Part shown: piece by piece, positions 1 to 8,665 of the stretch
Layout of the letters: every line of letters begins with the position of its first letter
Numbering within the stretch: the first letter of the stretch is position 1
Assembly (NCBI GenBank): GCA_030673845.1
Contig: JAUTCQ010000017.1
Span: 186,001-250,000 of the forward strand
Length of the DNA stretch: 64,000 nt
From: Verrucomicrobiota bacterium JB022
GTDB lineage: Bacteria > Verrucomicrobiota > Verrucomicrobiia > Opitutales > Oceanipulchritudinaceae
Direction: 5' to 3'
The notes under the pieces: generated by a model
Databases searched by the model: none
What the model was told of the DNA's origin: nothing
The model's input: the letters and a program-made list of their open reading frames with translations, nothing else
Made by a program: the position numbers and the translations under genes

Positions 1-2
1 CC

Positions 3-119
3 GGCTGGGAGCTACCCGCCGACGAGCAGCGCGAGACTTACCTCGCCTGGCTCAGCAAGACGATCCCACGCCCCGAGCTGCACATGCGCGCCTTCTTCAA
101 TGCCCGAGCCAGCGCGTGA
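3..119 (+). CDS. C-terminal end of an unidentified protein (cut by window edge)
   Basis: An open frame enters from the left edge and ends at TGA 117-119. The 38 visible residues include the stretch LPADEQRETYLAWLSKTIPR and end in NARASA. Their mixed hydrophilic/hydrophobic composition and GC-rich third positions look like real coding sequence. No family can be recognised from so short a tail. The downstream 210 bases have no gene, so this is the end of a transcription unit. Confidence 0.5.
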   Translation, partial: GWELPADEQRETYLAWLSKTIPRPELHMRAFFNARASA

Positions 120-333
120 CGCGTGCACACGCTCGCAACAGTCGCTCCGCCAGTCTTGACGTCTGCCGGTAGAGGCACTTTTTCGAGCACGTTGGATTGC
201 TTTTGGTCCTGAGGACCAAAAAGAACGCCCCCTGCTAGCGACAGGGGGCATACTGGTAATCCCAACGAAAGGAGGTCGGAATGGAAATCCTATTCCTGAT
301 TTCGGTTTAGAAACGTTCCGAAGTCAAGCCTGC
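120..333. other. Intergenic region with two hairpins
   Basis: No convincing gene lies here. Two perfect inverted repeats are visible. Bases 201-209 (TTTTGGTCC) pair with 213-221 around a TGA loop. Bases 227-234 (GCCCCCTG) pair with 242-249 around a 7-base loop. They sit between two convergent genes, a partial plus-strand gene ending at 119 and a minus-strand gene ending at 334. Transcription termination for both strands is the simplest role. A clean T-tract is missing after the second stem. Confidence 0.4.
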
Positions 334-2589
334 CTACGGTGCGCTGAACTCCAGTCGGTAGAGCTGAGCTTCGGCGGTGCTGGGAGCGGCGACTTCAAAT
401 TCCAGCGTGTCGAAGACCGTCCACTCGCTGTCCCCTTCGCGCAAGAGCAGTTCGGCACGCAAGGTCTGGCCCGCTACGTCGATCGTCATCTCGCCGACGG
501 TCACTTCGAGCGTGATCGGGCTGCCTGCGGAGAGGCCGTAAGCGCCCGGGTTGGCGAGCACGGTATCGATGCCTTCCTGACGGGCGGTGTCGACTTGGGG
601 GGCCGTATACAGGCCGTAGTCGCCCGGGCTGGCCACGACGGTGTCGATCCCCGCTTGGCGGGCGGCATCGCGCTCTGTGGCGGTAAAGAGGTTGTAGCTG
701 GCAGGGTTGGAGACGACGGTGTTGATGCCCTCCTGCCGCGCCGCTTCCACTTGAGCGGCGGAGTAGAGCCCGAGCAGCCCGGGATTGTCACTGATGGCGT
801 CGACAAAGGCCGAGTCGTCGTGGGTCGGGTCGAGCCCGTTGTCGACCTCCTGCTTGTCCGTCAAACCATCGCCATCGGTGTCTTTTTTGGTATCGTCGGT
901 GCCGTAGAGCACATATTCCTGATACGCCGTCAGGCCATCGCCGTCGGCATCGGTCAAGTCTTGCCCAAAGTTGGCGGTGATCTCTACATCGTCGGTCACG
1001 ATGATTTCCAGCGGGTTGGTGCTGCCGGTCGCCCCGCCGCTCCACTCGGTAAAGACGTAGCCCAACCTGGGCTTGGCGGTCAGCGTCGTCTCCTTGTCGT
1101 GCTCGACCTGAAAAACGCCGATCACGGTGCCCGCGTTGTCCGGCGCGACGACGGGGGTGACGGTATGGATCAGCTCAAGCTCGTTGCCATCCTCGTAAGG
1201 GCCGAAGTCGACCACATCGTCCTGCACCCGGCGAAAGTTCGACATATCGCGCGCGAGCCCTTCGGTCGTGTTGCCATCGGCATCAAGGTCGCGCCGGTCG
1301 GGCGGCACCAGCGCGTTGCTGCCTGCGTTGATCGCCGGAGAGCCGGCGGCGTGGCGGAAGCCATCGTCGAGCGTGCCGAGGCGGCCGTCGAGCCCCAGCG
1401 GGTTTTGCGCGTCGCGGAATAGAGGCTGGGCATTGACGATCTCGGGGATGCTGCCGGTATAGCCCGGGATCATGACCGGATGGAAAGGCGAGGGCAGGGG
1501 AGTGCCCGGGTCGAAGAGGCGATCTTGGGCGAGGCTGCCAAGGACGACGATGGAATTGGTGGTGGGAGAGCCCGCAAAGAGGTAGCTGCCGGAGTTGGCC
1601 AGCTGCGGCTCGTAAAAGAGCGATTGCGCGGCGGAGGTCCTCGAGCTGACCGGCTGCAAGAACGTCGTACGCACAAAGGCGACTTGCGAGAAGGTTTCGC
1701 GCCCGGTGGCCGGCGTCCCGGTGCTGGGATCGAGCGAGGCGTTGAGCAACATGGTACGGCTCAGCAGTGGGCTTTTGCCCAGCGTTACGGCCGGGCGTGC
1801 GCTGCTGACGTTCGTTACGACCACCGTATCGGTCTCGTGCAGTACGGCGTCAATCGCGCCCTCGACCCAAGTGTTGCTAAAGCTGCCCTCCAGGCGGACG
1901 CGCCCCGTGCTCTGGCTGAAACGGCTGCCGTCGGCCTCGATCGCGATTTCCCCGGGCGTCCCGAGGTTCACGAACAGATCCGTGTTGGACAGGTCGGGGT
2001 TGATATTTGTCAGTTGGGAATCCTCGACGAAGAAGCGCCCGGCGTCGGCGGCAAAAGGCTGGGTGCTGGTCGTGACGCCCGCCACCACGCAGCGGCGCAG
2101 GCGCGTATTGGCCTGGATGTGCACGATGGCGCCCGAGTGGGTCGTGCCCGTGCGGTCAAAGCGCAAACGCTCCAGCACGGTCTCGGCCTCTACCGTAGCG
2201 TAGTCGACCGTCACCAGCCGCTGGCTGTAGGCCCCGGCCCCGAGGTCGCCGCTGAGCACAGTCGCCGCGCCTTGGGTCGGGCGCTGGCTGGGCGCAGTCT
2301 CGGAGCCCAGAAAACCACCCCGCAAGACGATGGGTTGGTCGAGGTGAAAACTGGCCGTGGTATCGTTGTTGTCGATCCCCGTCCCCATGTCCGGGTAATA
2401 GGTGCCCTGAGCGATCCAGACCTCGTCCCCCGCCTGCAGTTGCTGCAGCGCATTCTGCAGGTAACGATAGGCCGAGCCCCAACTGGTGCCATCGCCGCCA
2501 GGCTCCGCCGCCTGATTGACGTGGATGATGCGTGCGTGGCCGGCAGTGGCGAGCAGGGCGAGACAAGAGAGGCTCATGCACCGGAACAT
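334..2589 (-). CDS. Secreted beta-helix protein with InlB-type, DxDxDG and 26-residue repeats
   Basis: The protein is 751 residues and probably secreted. It starts with a hydrophobic signal segment (LSCLALLATAGHA); a second in-frame ATG at 2577 is an equally possible start. Residues of about 25-480 look like a right-handed parallel beta-helix of the pectin-lyase-like type, with repeated short beta strands and 'VLSGDLG' and 'GGFLGSE' turns. A bacterial InlB B-type domain follows (GYVFTEWSGGA ... EITANFG). Then come two calcium-binding DxDxDG motifs (DADGDGLT, DTDGDGLTD). Near the C-terminus are three copies of a 26-residue repeat and a fourth start, then a final beta-rich domain. No catalytic residues are recognised. 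It could be an adhesin or a carbohydrate-binding or lyase-like surface protein. Confidence 0.75.
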   Translation of the reverse strand: MFRCMSLSCLALLATAGHARIIHVNQAAEPGGDGTSWGSAYRYLQNALQQLQAGDEVWIAQGTYYPDMGTGIDNNDTTASFHLDQPIVLRGGFLGSETAPSQRPTQGAATVLSGDLGAGAYSQRLVTVDYATVEAETVLERLRFDRTGTTHSGAIVHIQANTRLRRCVVAGVTTSTQPFAADAGRFFVEDSQLTNINPDLSNTDLFVNLGTPGEIAIEADGSRFSQSTGRVRLEGSFSNTWVEGAIDAVLHETDTVVVTNVSSARPAVTLGKSPLLSRTMLLNASLDPSTGTPATGRETFSQVAFVRTTFLQPVSSRTSAAQSLFYEPQLANSGSYLFAGSPTTNSIVVLGSLAQDRLFDPGTPLPSPFHPVMIPGYTGSIPEIVNAQPLFRDAQNPLGLDGRLGTLDDGFRHAAGSPAINAGSNALVPPDRRDLDADGNTTEGLARDMSNFRRVQDDVVDFGPYEDGNELELIHTVTPVVAPDNAGTVIGVFQVEHDKETTLTAKPRLGYVFTEWSGGATGSTNPLEIIVTDDVEITANFGQDLTDADGDGLTAYQEYVLYGTDDTKKDTDGDGLTDKQEVDNGLDPTHDDSAFVDAISDNPGLLGLYSAAQVEAARQEGINTVVSNPASYNLFTATERDAARQAGIDTVVASPGDYGLYTAPQVDTARQEGIDTVLANPGAYGLSAGSPITLEVTVGEMTIDVAGQTLRAELLLREGDSEWTVFDTLEFEVAAPSTAEAQLYRLEFSAP
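532..786 (-). repeat. Three and a quarter tandem 26-residue protein repeats
   Basis: Within the beta-helix protein the unit [NS]P-x2-Y-x-L-[YF]-[ST]-A-x2-[VR]-[ED]-x-AR-Q-x-GI-[ND]-TV-x3 occurs three times and begins a fourth time. The period is 78 bases. The units diverge mildly at DNA level, so the tandem is old enough to have drifted but still keeps the GLYT/NLFT and ARQxGI(D/N)TV core. It lies directly after the DxDxDG module and before the last domain. Confidence 0.8.
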
Positions 2590-2649
2590 GCCCGCAATGA
2601 GCCCCGACTCCGCCGAAGTTTCAAGCGCCGCCCGGAGAAAGGACGTAAG

Positions 2650-3855
2650 CTACCACTTTATCTGATACGAAAGCAATCGGCTGTCATTCTGCCCGTCCCA
2701 GGCTGGAGACCACTGGAAACTCGATCGCAGGCGCAGGCGTCGAGCGGTAACGTCTGCCTCAATCACAACCTCCCCTGTTTTGCCGGGATGTGTTAGAGTA
2801 GCGCGTGCAACTTCCACGCCGTCACTGCTGATCTGGACAAGTTGGTGCTGACCAGAAGGTAGTATCGGATTGCGCAGGCTGAGGGTAAGCGGTTGATGGG
2901 GTGGTAAATAAATCTCTGCGTTGGCTTCGGCCCAGCGGAAGCCTTTCACCTCGGGCGGGAACATGCCTTCAAGCGCGACGGTTTCGGAGGCTGCCGGACG
3001 TTTTAGCACGTCCTTGAAAAACTTGTCCGAGGTTGAGGCGAGCAGGAAATTGAAGTGCTTCACGCTCTGCTTTTGGGTGTTCAGGCGTTGCTGATCCTGG
3101 GGCTGTTCAAGATTGAACCAGCCGTTGATCGAGCTGAAGAACTCAAAGTGGCTAAAGCCCGTCATCTTGAGCATGCGCACGAGTTGGTCGCGGGAATAAG
3201 GGCGTTCGAGCGTCTGGTATTTTTCCATTACCTCCAGCAGCTCGGCCGTCTCTTCAGGGGTGCCAGCGCGTACGCCTTCCAGAATGCAGAGCACGCCATC
3301 TTCCTTGAGCGAAGCGCGAACATTCTCGAGCGCCGAGATGGGGTCGACAAAGTGGTGCAGGGCCGACTCGATGATTGCAGCGTCGAAAGGCTCCTCGCCT
3401 TCGATGGGGCCTTCCTCCAGATCGTGCGTAATAAAACGGGCGGACAAGGGGACGTTGGCCCCATAGGGCGGGGCAGGTTCGGTTTCGCAACGCTCGCGCG
3501 CCAGCTCCAGCAGATCGGCGCAAATATCGGTGCCGACGACTTGGTAACCTAATTTTGCGAGGTAGTGGGAAATCCACCCCGGGCCGGCCGCTACATCCAA
3601 TACCCGCGCCCGCATCGGAAGATCCATCGTTTCAAAGGCATTCAGGAAGCGGTAGATATGGTCATAGAACGACTTGTAGTCGGGCCCGCCGATGAAGGGC
3701 TTTGCCATCAGGTAAGCTCGGTTGCCATCCCCGCCTTGCTGGATGAGGTTGGAAACGTAGTCAATCGCCCCCTTTTTCCAGTCCACCCCTGCCGGGATGT
3801 GCTTATTGATTTCTGCGAGGAAAGCGGCGCGGTCTTCAGCGGGGGAACTGCTCAT
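2650..3855 (-). CDS. Class I SAM-dependent methyltransferase with a C-terminal beta domain
   Basis: The 401-residue product has a classical Rossmann methyltransferase core. Motif I is VLDVAAGPGW, followed by the acidic end of beta-2 in VVGTDI. Motif IV-like AAIIESALHHF and the post-motif LKEDGVLCILEG are also present. An N-terminal segment of about 90 residues precedes the core, and a C-terminal segment of about 100 residues looks like a beta sandwich. The ATG at 3855 (MSSSPAED) was chosen because the reading frame upstream is low-complexity and overlaps the SelW-like gene. The substrate is unknown. Methyltransferases of this layout often occur in surface glycan or lipid modification. It is the last gene of a group with the SelW-like and diadenylate cyclase genes. 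Confidence 0.8.
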   Translation of the reverse strand: MSSSPAEDRAAFLAEINKHIPAGVDWKKGAIDYVSNLIQQGGDGNRAYLMAKPFIGGPDYKSFYDHIYRFLNAFETMDLPMRARVLDVAAGPGWISHYLAKLGYQVVGTDICADLLELARERCETEPAPPYGANVPLSARFITHDLEEGPIEGEEPFDAAIIESALHHFVDPISALENVRASLKEDGVLCILEGVRAGTPEETAELLEVMEKYQTLERPYSRDQLVRMLKMTGFSHFEFFSSINGWFNLEQPQDQQRLNTQKQSVKHFNFLLASTSDKFFKDVLKRPAASETVALEGMFPPEVKGFRWAEANAEIYLPPHQPLTLSLRNPILPSGQHQLVQISSDGVEVARATLTHPGKTGEVVIEADVTARRLRLRSSFQWSPAWDGQNDSRLLSYQIKW

Positions 3856-3904
3856 CGGTTCTGTAGATGTGGCCTGAGCAGCCCATTGTCGAACGTATTT
3901 TAGC

Positions 3905-4204
3905 CTACGCCTCGGCCTTGCTGCGGTCGAGATGGCCCAGCTCGCGGTCGGGGGCGGTGAGGTCGCGGATGCGGCGCTTGAGGTCGGCGATTTCGGGGAA
4001 GCCGTTGTCGACGCGGCGGTCCCAGATCGTCTGGCCATCGAGCTTGATCACATACGTGCCCTGCTCGGCGGAGATGATGCGCACCTCCGCCAGCTCGCCG
4101 CCAAAGGTGGCAAACAGCTCTTGCGCGGTGTAGCCAGCGCGCAGCCACCAGCGGCAGCCGGGGCAAAAGTGGATTTCGACGACGGGGCGGGCAGGGGTGC
4201 TCAT
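3905..4204 (-). CDS. SelW/Rdx-family CxxC thioredoxin-like protein
   Basis: This 99-residue protein matches the bacterial SelT/SelW/SelH (Rdx) family. It has an N-terminal beta strand, the redox motif CPGC (residues 14-17), then R-x-x-x-x-A-x-ELF, a G-rich turn and the family 'I(K)LDGQTIWDRR...GFPEI..LK..IRD' ending. The first Cys position holds Cys and not selenocysteine. Such small proteins are thought to act in thiol redox chemistry, but their partners in bacteria are mostly unknown. It starts 7 bases after the stop of the diadenylate cyclase gene and lies 49 bases before the methyltransferase, so the three are probably co-transcribed. Confidence 0.85.
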   Translation of the reverse strand: MSTPARPVVEIHFCPGCRWWLRAGYTAQELFATFGGELAEVRIISAEQGTYVIKLDGQTIWDRRVDNGFPEIADLKRRIRDLTAPDRELGHLDRSKAEA

Positions 4205-4211
4205 GGGAAAA

Positions 4212-5501
4212 TCAACCGGCGTTGTGGGTCCAGTAGGTCACCTGGTCCTGATGATGAGCGATGAAGCGCACGCTGGAATCTTGCGAGATCACGATGCCCA
4301 ACGCCTCCGGCTCGGCCAGCACGAGGCGGTAGACCGAGCGGTGGCGGGTACCGTCGGCCCGAGGGTCGCGCGGCTCCAGAATATCGCCCTCCAGGTCCAT
4401 CGCTTCCATCACCGAGATCAGGTTGTGCGGCACGCGGATTTCGGAGCCAAAGCTCAACGTCTCGAAGCGGCGGGTCAGCACCAGCGCGCCATCGACCCGC
4501 ATGAAGTCGGCGTAAAAGCGGGCCAGCTCAAAGAACGCCTCGTCCAGCTCTTCCAGCCCACCGTCGCGGCTCTCGCGGTAGATGCGCCAGATCTCCTCCA
4601 GGTTGTCCGCCGGGCCGGCGAGTTGACCGAGCCGGCAGACGATTTGGGACGTGAGGCGCCGGAACCGCAAGTCCGACCCCGAGGTGCTGAGGCTGTATTT
4701 CGGCTCCAGCCACTGGTCGGCCATCGTGCGCCCGCGCTCGCCCGAAGGCAGGATGAGGATCGTGCCGCCGTGCGAGCTGATGCGGATCAGGCTGATCATG
4801 CGGCGGATGAACTGCTGCGCCAGCCGCCGGATCAACACCGCGAGCGTCAACGTCGTCCAGTGCGTAAAGCCGTAACGCTCGCGCAGCTCCTCGATCAGGC
4901 CGCTGCGGGCGCGCGCAAAACGGTCGCCCAGCCAACGCGCCTGAAAGACGTCGAGGCCGCCCAGGCTCGTCTGGTGCCCAAACACCTCCGCCACCTGCTG
5001 GTCGTCGAGGTAAAAAGTGATGCGCCCCGGGTCACGCAGGTGCAGCACGGGGAAGCGGTGCTTGCGCTGGCCCAGGCGGCGGCCCCCGTGCACCGCGTTC
5101 ATCCAGTTGGTGCCGCTGTTGATGACGCCCCAGATCTGGAACTGGTCCTTCTCGCGCCACACGCCGAGCAACGAGTGGAAAAAGCCGGCCGCCGGGCTCA
5201 GGCGACGCAGCTCGTCGGCCGTCAGCCGGCGCGGGATCTCGAAACGGTGCACCTGCCAGCCACTCGGCGGCCCATCGTCGGAGTCGAACACCATCGGCGG
5301 CGCGAGCACGATGCGCGCCTGCACCGCGCGCCCCTCTTCGCGCAAAAGGCTGGCCGCAAACAGCAGCTCGATCAGCTCCGACACCTCTTCCTCGTCCGGG
5401 CACTGCGCCAACCCCTCCAGCGACTGCAACAGTAGCTGGTGGATGTGCGTGCGCTCGGCACTGAAACGCGAATCGGAAGTCAAAAGGGTGGCAGCGTCCA
5501 T
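4212..5501 (-). CDS. Divergent diadenylate cyclase with N-terminal sensor domain (DACNV-DAC type)
   Basis: The 429-residue protein ends in a DisA_N/DAC-like domain. It carries the two signature motifs of c-di-AMP synthases: DGA at about residues 337-339 and GTRHRS at about 384-389 (GTRHRA in most family members), followed by the hydrophobic strand EALGIVISQDSSVRFI. About 330 residues precede it. They include the segments GVINSGTNW and FPVLHLRDPGRI, which resemble the probable sensor domain (DACNV) described by comparative genomics in front of some DAC domains. No membrane segment is seen, so the enzyme should be cytosolic. The predicted reaction is 2 ATP to c-di-AMP. Ser in place of Ala in RHRA leaves activity open. 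It heads a three-gene group. Confidence 0.72.
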   Translation of the reverse strand: MDAATLLTSDSRFSAERTHIHQLLLQSLEGLAQCPDEEEVSELIELLFAASLLREEGRAVQARIVLAPPMVFDSDDGPPSGWQVHRFEIPRRLTADELRRLSPAAGFFHSLLGVWREKDQFQIWGVINSGTNWMNAVHGGRRLGQRKHRFPVLHLRDPGRITFYLDDQQVAEVFGHQTSLGGLDVFQARWLGDRFARARSGLIEELRERYGFTHWTTLTLAVLIRRLAQQFIRRMISLIRISSHGGTILILPSGERGRTMADQWLEPKYSLSTSGSDLRFRRLTSQIVCRLGQLAGPADNLEEIWRIYRESRDGGLEELDEAFFELARFYADFMRVDGALVLTRRFETLSFGSEIRVPHNLISVMEAMDLEGDILEPRDPRADGTRHRSVYRLVLAEPEALGIVISQDSSVRFIAHHQDQVTYWTHNAG

Positions 5502-5704
5502 CGGGCAAGACCGGTCAAACTTTGTCTCTCACCTCAAGATGGCCGCCTTTTGCCAGCTGGCAAGGCCACACCCCACCACTAAACGCCTTTCCCGTCTCCG
5601 CCCGCCCCGAGAACGCCCACATGCCGAGCCACCGAAACGCCACCCACCGCTTTTTCCGCTCGCCAACGCACCCGCTCCCCGCCTAGATAACCCCCTTTCC
5701 CTAC

Positions 5705-5758
<54 letters not shown>

Positions 5759-5777
<19 letters not shown>

Positions 5778-7405
5778 CTGTTTGGTGCTTCTTGGGGTTT
5801 TCTTCTCCAATCCTTCGTGTACAGAACACTGGTATTTGAAAGATCCAAAACACGATTTGCATCTATGATGCGCATAGCTGCTTCACCATATTTGTCGGTT
5901 TCATCTATAGAAATGAAAATTTGAGTTTTAAGGGTGTTGTAGGCTTGAAGTATCCTTGAAACCGCCATGTTTTCAATATTCTTAAATAAAACAGAGTCGT
6001 GTATAAGGACGGGGATGTTTGCGGTTGAAGCTACTGATAAGTCTAATAGTATCAGGTTTGCATAAGCAGTTCCGGTTCCTGTATCTTCAAAGACATCAAA
6101 GGTGTAGTTGTTTGTGTTCAGTGTTATGTGAGGGCTTTTCTTCTGCTCTCCGTAGAGTTGAGCGGTCAGGGTTTGTATTTCTTCATTTATGAGGTTCTGA
6201 ATATTTGATAGTTGCCTGTTGGTTTCTTCTTGTAATTCGATTTTGAATTTCTTGGATTCAGCTTCGTGTTTGACTAGCGCCTCGTAGAATTGAGTGGTAG
6301 ATGATATGTACTCGTGTTCACGAGCTAGGCTGTAAACTTTGTCGATGATTGGCTTGGGGTTGTCTAAATCTTTTAAAAGCGAAGACAATTTGTCATCCAA
6401 GCGATTGATTTCTTCATCTATGGTGTTGACGGCTACTGTCAGTGACATAATCGACTCCTCAATTTCCTTTTTGAGGATGCGAGATATTGCGGAATGAAAT
6501 TCCTCGACTTGGGATAGCCTTTCTGTATCCAAACCTGGAAACAGCTCCTTGAGCGGCTTGAAGGTTTTGCTGGTAATATAACGACTTTCTTTGAGTGAGC
6601 GGGTTGCGCGATTGAGGCGGGATTCAAGTTTGATTTTTGATTGAGTGAGATCGTCTTTTTGGAATTTAATCTCTTTTACTTCTTTTGAGGATAGCTTAGA
6701 TATGCTTAACGATGATCTTGATAATTCTTTTCTAATCTCAGAGAATTCTTCATCGATTGTTTGCTTTCGTTTTGTGCTTATTGTATAGGCAGTTTTGCTG
6801 ATTTGAGGAATTACCCTTTGCTTCTGTGCTTTCTTGATGGCATTCTTTTTATCTTCGTGGTGGTGATATTGCGTTGCTAATGGCTCGATTGAGTTATAAC
6901 TTAAATAAAGCTTCAGTAGAAATTCAATGGAGTCACTCCCCCGCGCTTTGGGTGCAGGGTCGAGAGGCCTTTTGGGGTTAAGGTTGTCCCTTCCCCAGAC
7001 TCTTGTGAAAAGTGATGCTATCGATCTAAATGAGAGGCCCGTAGGGCTTAGGTTGTAGTGTTTCTGCAAAAATTCACGAAATTCTTTTACATCAATTGAT
7101 CCCTCAGAAGTGTAATCTGAACCGCACTGGAACACGCGATCCGGATTTCCAGTATCCCTGAAAAAATAAAATTCTCTATTGTCGAATCGGAACTTGAATA
7201 AATATTTATGGTGGCCTAGTTCAGATATGACGTCTGCGTTTGTGCTTAGGAAGGTGTTTCCTCCAAATACGAAATCGACTACCATTAAAAACGTAGACTT
7301 ACCGATTGAATTGGTTGCGACATTGTCTCCGGTGATGACATTCAGCCCACTTTTGAATTGTGCTGGGTTGCGTCTGAATTTACTGCATCGAATTTCGGCT
7401 AGCAT
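5759..7405 (-). CDS. ABC-3C system SMC-like ATPase (DUF2326 type)
   Basis: The 548-residue protein is an SMC/RecN-like ATPase of the kind found in ABC three-component conflict systems. An N-terminal head carries the Walker A motif NSIGKST (about residues 32-38) within SGLNVITGDN..., and 'FxxDNREFYFFRDTG'. A long charged, coiled-coil middle (about 190-400) follows. The C-terminal half-head has Walker B-like IPVLIHDS and the strand TQIFISIDETD. The last residues, GPTRI, are read from the complement of the tRNA 3' end, and the stop TGA lies in the tRNA T loop. The gene is much richer in A/T than its surroundings, a sign of transfer. It overlaps the middle-component gene by 7 bases. By analogy, ATP-driven sensing on DNA would license the HNH effector. 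Confidence 0.82.
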
Positions 7406-7620
7406 GGCGTGATTAACTCGGTGTGTGGATCTAGTCCGATTTTGTTTAGGATGTAAAGAATGTCTAAGATTAAAACTAGATCATGGATATTCTCGTGATT
7501 TCTCGTGAACTGTTCTGCTAGTTGGTTGACGTGGATTCCGGTGTTTATCAGTGATAAAACGTGTGGCGTCTTTGAAAGTAGAGATTCATCAAGTGGAATT
7601 GTTTTATTAGGGAAGATCAT
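7399..7620 (-). CDS. ABC-3C middle component, MC6-like
   Basis: This 73-residue protein begins MIFPNKTIPLDESLL and continues with predicted helices ending in ILDILYILNKIGLDP. This matches the short middle components of ABC-3C systems, whose members typically open with M-hydrophobic2-P-x-K-H/T-I. It looks like a small wHTH-like adaptor linking ATPase and effector. It overlaps the HNH effector gene upstream by 4 bases (ATGA) and the ATPase gene downstream by 7, so the three proteins are translationally coupled. The low GC content matches its two neighbours. The specific MC6 subtype is a tentative assignment. Confidence 0.72.
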   Translation of the reverse strand: MIFPNKTIPLDESLLSKTPHVLSLINTGIHVNQLAEQFTRNHENIHDLVLILDILYILNKIGLDPHTELITPC

Positions 7621-8384
7621 TCGAATATTTCGCAGTTTTGGATGTAGTAAGACGTCAATATTTCTGCAGCTTCCATGTTCTCCGATTTGGTTTTTGTTTT
7701 AATCCAGTCAACAATGCTGTAGTAGATTTGTTGCTTTGAAAAATTCTTTCGTCTTAGTTGGAGGAAAAACGCTCTAACTTGTGTGGCAATTATTGTAGTT
7801 GAATTTGGTTCGGTAGTTTCAAGAGCTTTTAGGTGATTTGTGATAACCTCATAGTAGTCTGAGACGTTATGTTTTATTTTTCGGATTGTTGGCTTTTGGA
7901 TATCATTATTTATTTTATTGTCGATTGTTTTTGCGTTGTAGTTAAGACTGCTTGTAAGGTCCTCTTCGGATGCTAAATATAGAAGGTTTATCACTTTTCC
8001 TATAGATTTTTCTAAGGTGCTATCTCTGTATAAGCTTATTCGGTCTTCGAGGTGAATGAATTCCTTCTTAATGCTGAGCAGGCTTCTGTATTCATCTATT
8101 GTTCTTGGCTTGTCAAAAATCGTATGGCAATTCGGACACAAAGGTATTAAATTATCTTCGTGATTTGGATCGCCATCTCCTAGTCGCTCTTCATCCTTTA
8201 AGAGTTCGGCCTCCTCCTTTGTCGGATTTAGTGGGTAGATGTGAGCTATCTCGTAATGACCGTTAGTTCTGCCGTTCTTTTGGTAAAACAAAGCTAAGTC
8301 ACACTTTGGGCAACTCGACCTTGCTTGTGCAAGCAGCTTGATTTTAGTAGGTTCTGATAAAGACTTTCTGCCGCTTTTTCCCAT
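7617..8384 (-). CDS. ABC-3C effector: HNH endonuclease fused to an ABC-3C C-terminal domain
   Basis: The 255-residue protein has an N-terminal HNH nuclease with two zinc-binding CxxC knuckles (CPKC near residue 25 and CPNC near 100). It has the catalytic-type segment EIAHIYPLNP and the closing NLIPLCPNCHTIFD. The remaining 130 or so residues are helical and end in WIKTKTKSENMEAAEILTSY, consistent with the C-terminal adaptor (CTD) of ABC-3C effectors. It is the first gene of the three-gene unit and would be the DNA-damaging effector, held inactive until the ATPase/middle-component complex senses invasion. That mechanism is inferred from the described family, not from this sequence. The AT-rich composition shows recent acquisition. 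Confidence 0.82.
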   Translation of the reverse strand: MGKSGRKSLSEPTKIKLLAQARSSCPKCDLALFYQKNGRTNGHYEIAHIYPLNPTKEEAELLKDEERLGDGDPNHEDNLIPLCPNCHTIFDKPRTIDEYRSLLSIKKEFIHLEDRISLYRDSTLEKSIGKVINLLYLASEEDLTSSLNYNAKTIDNKINNDIQKPTIRKIKHNVSDYYEVITNHLKALETTEPNSTTIIATQVRAFFLQLRRKNFSKQQIYYSIVDWIKTKTKSENMEAAEILTSYYIQNCEIFE

Positions 8385-8665
8385 TTTAGCCGCTACAGTT
8401 TAAGGAGTAATGAGAATTTACCGCCCGATTGTGAGCCGTAATTTTGTAGGCATGGCGCCTAGGTTAGATTTCCACCGCCTGCTGGGGTGAATATATTATA
8501 GGATGCGCTAACGGAAGCAAGCTTTATTAGTTTACAGTAGCTAGACATGCGGAGGAACCATGTTCTATACCCCCCTCCTCCCAAAACCGCCCGATCTGTC
8601 TTGAACCCTTGGGAGGGCGCGCCTACGGTTGGGGCACCTATCTTCCCCAACCCGTATTGACACAC
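8385..8665. other. Intergenic junction between AT-rich island and GC-rich backbone
   Basis: No gene is visible. The AT-rich composition of the defence genes continues to about 8550 and then changes to the GC-rich chromosomal style. I found no repeat of the tRNA 3' end, integrase remnant or transposon end here. A 9-base word, CCGCCCGAT, occurs twice (near 8423 and 8588), but it is too short to be called an attachment site. The promoters of the leftward HNH gene and the rightward GH28 gene must both lie here. Confidence 0.5.

Noticed and set aside
8385-8665. Attachment-site repeat matching the tRNA 3' end at the far side of the defence cassette
   Set aside because: Only a 7-base match (TTGAACC near 8602) and a 9-base word repeated within the gap were found, which is expected by chance.
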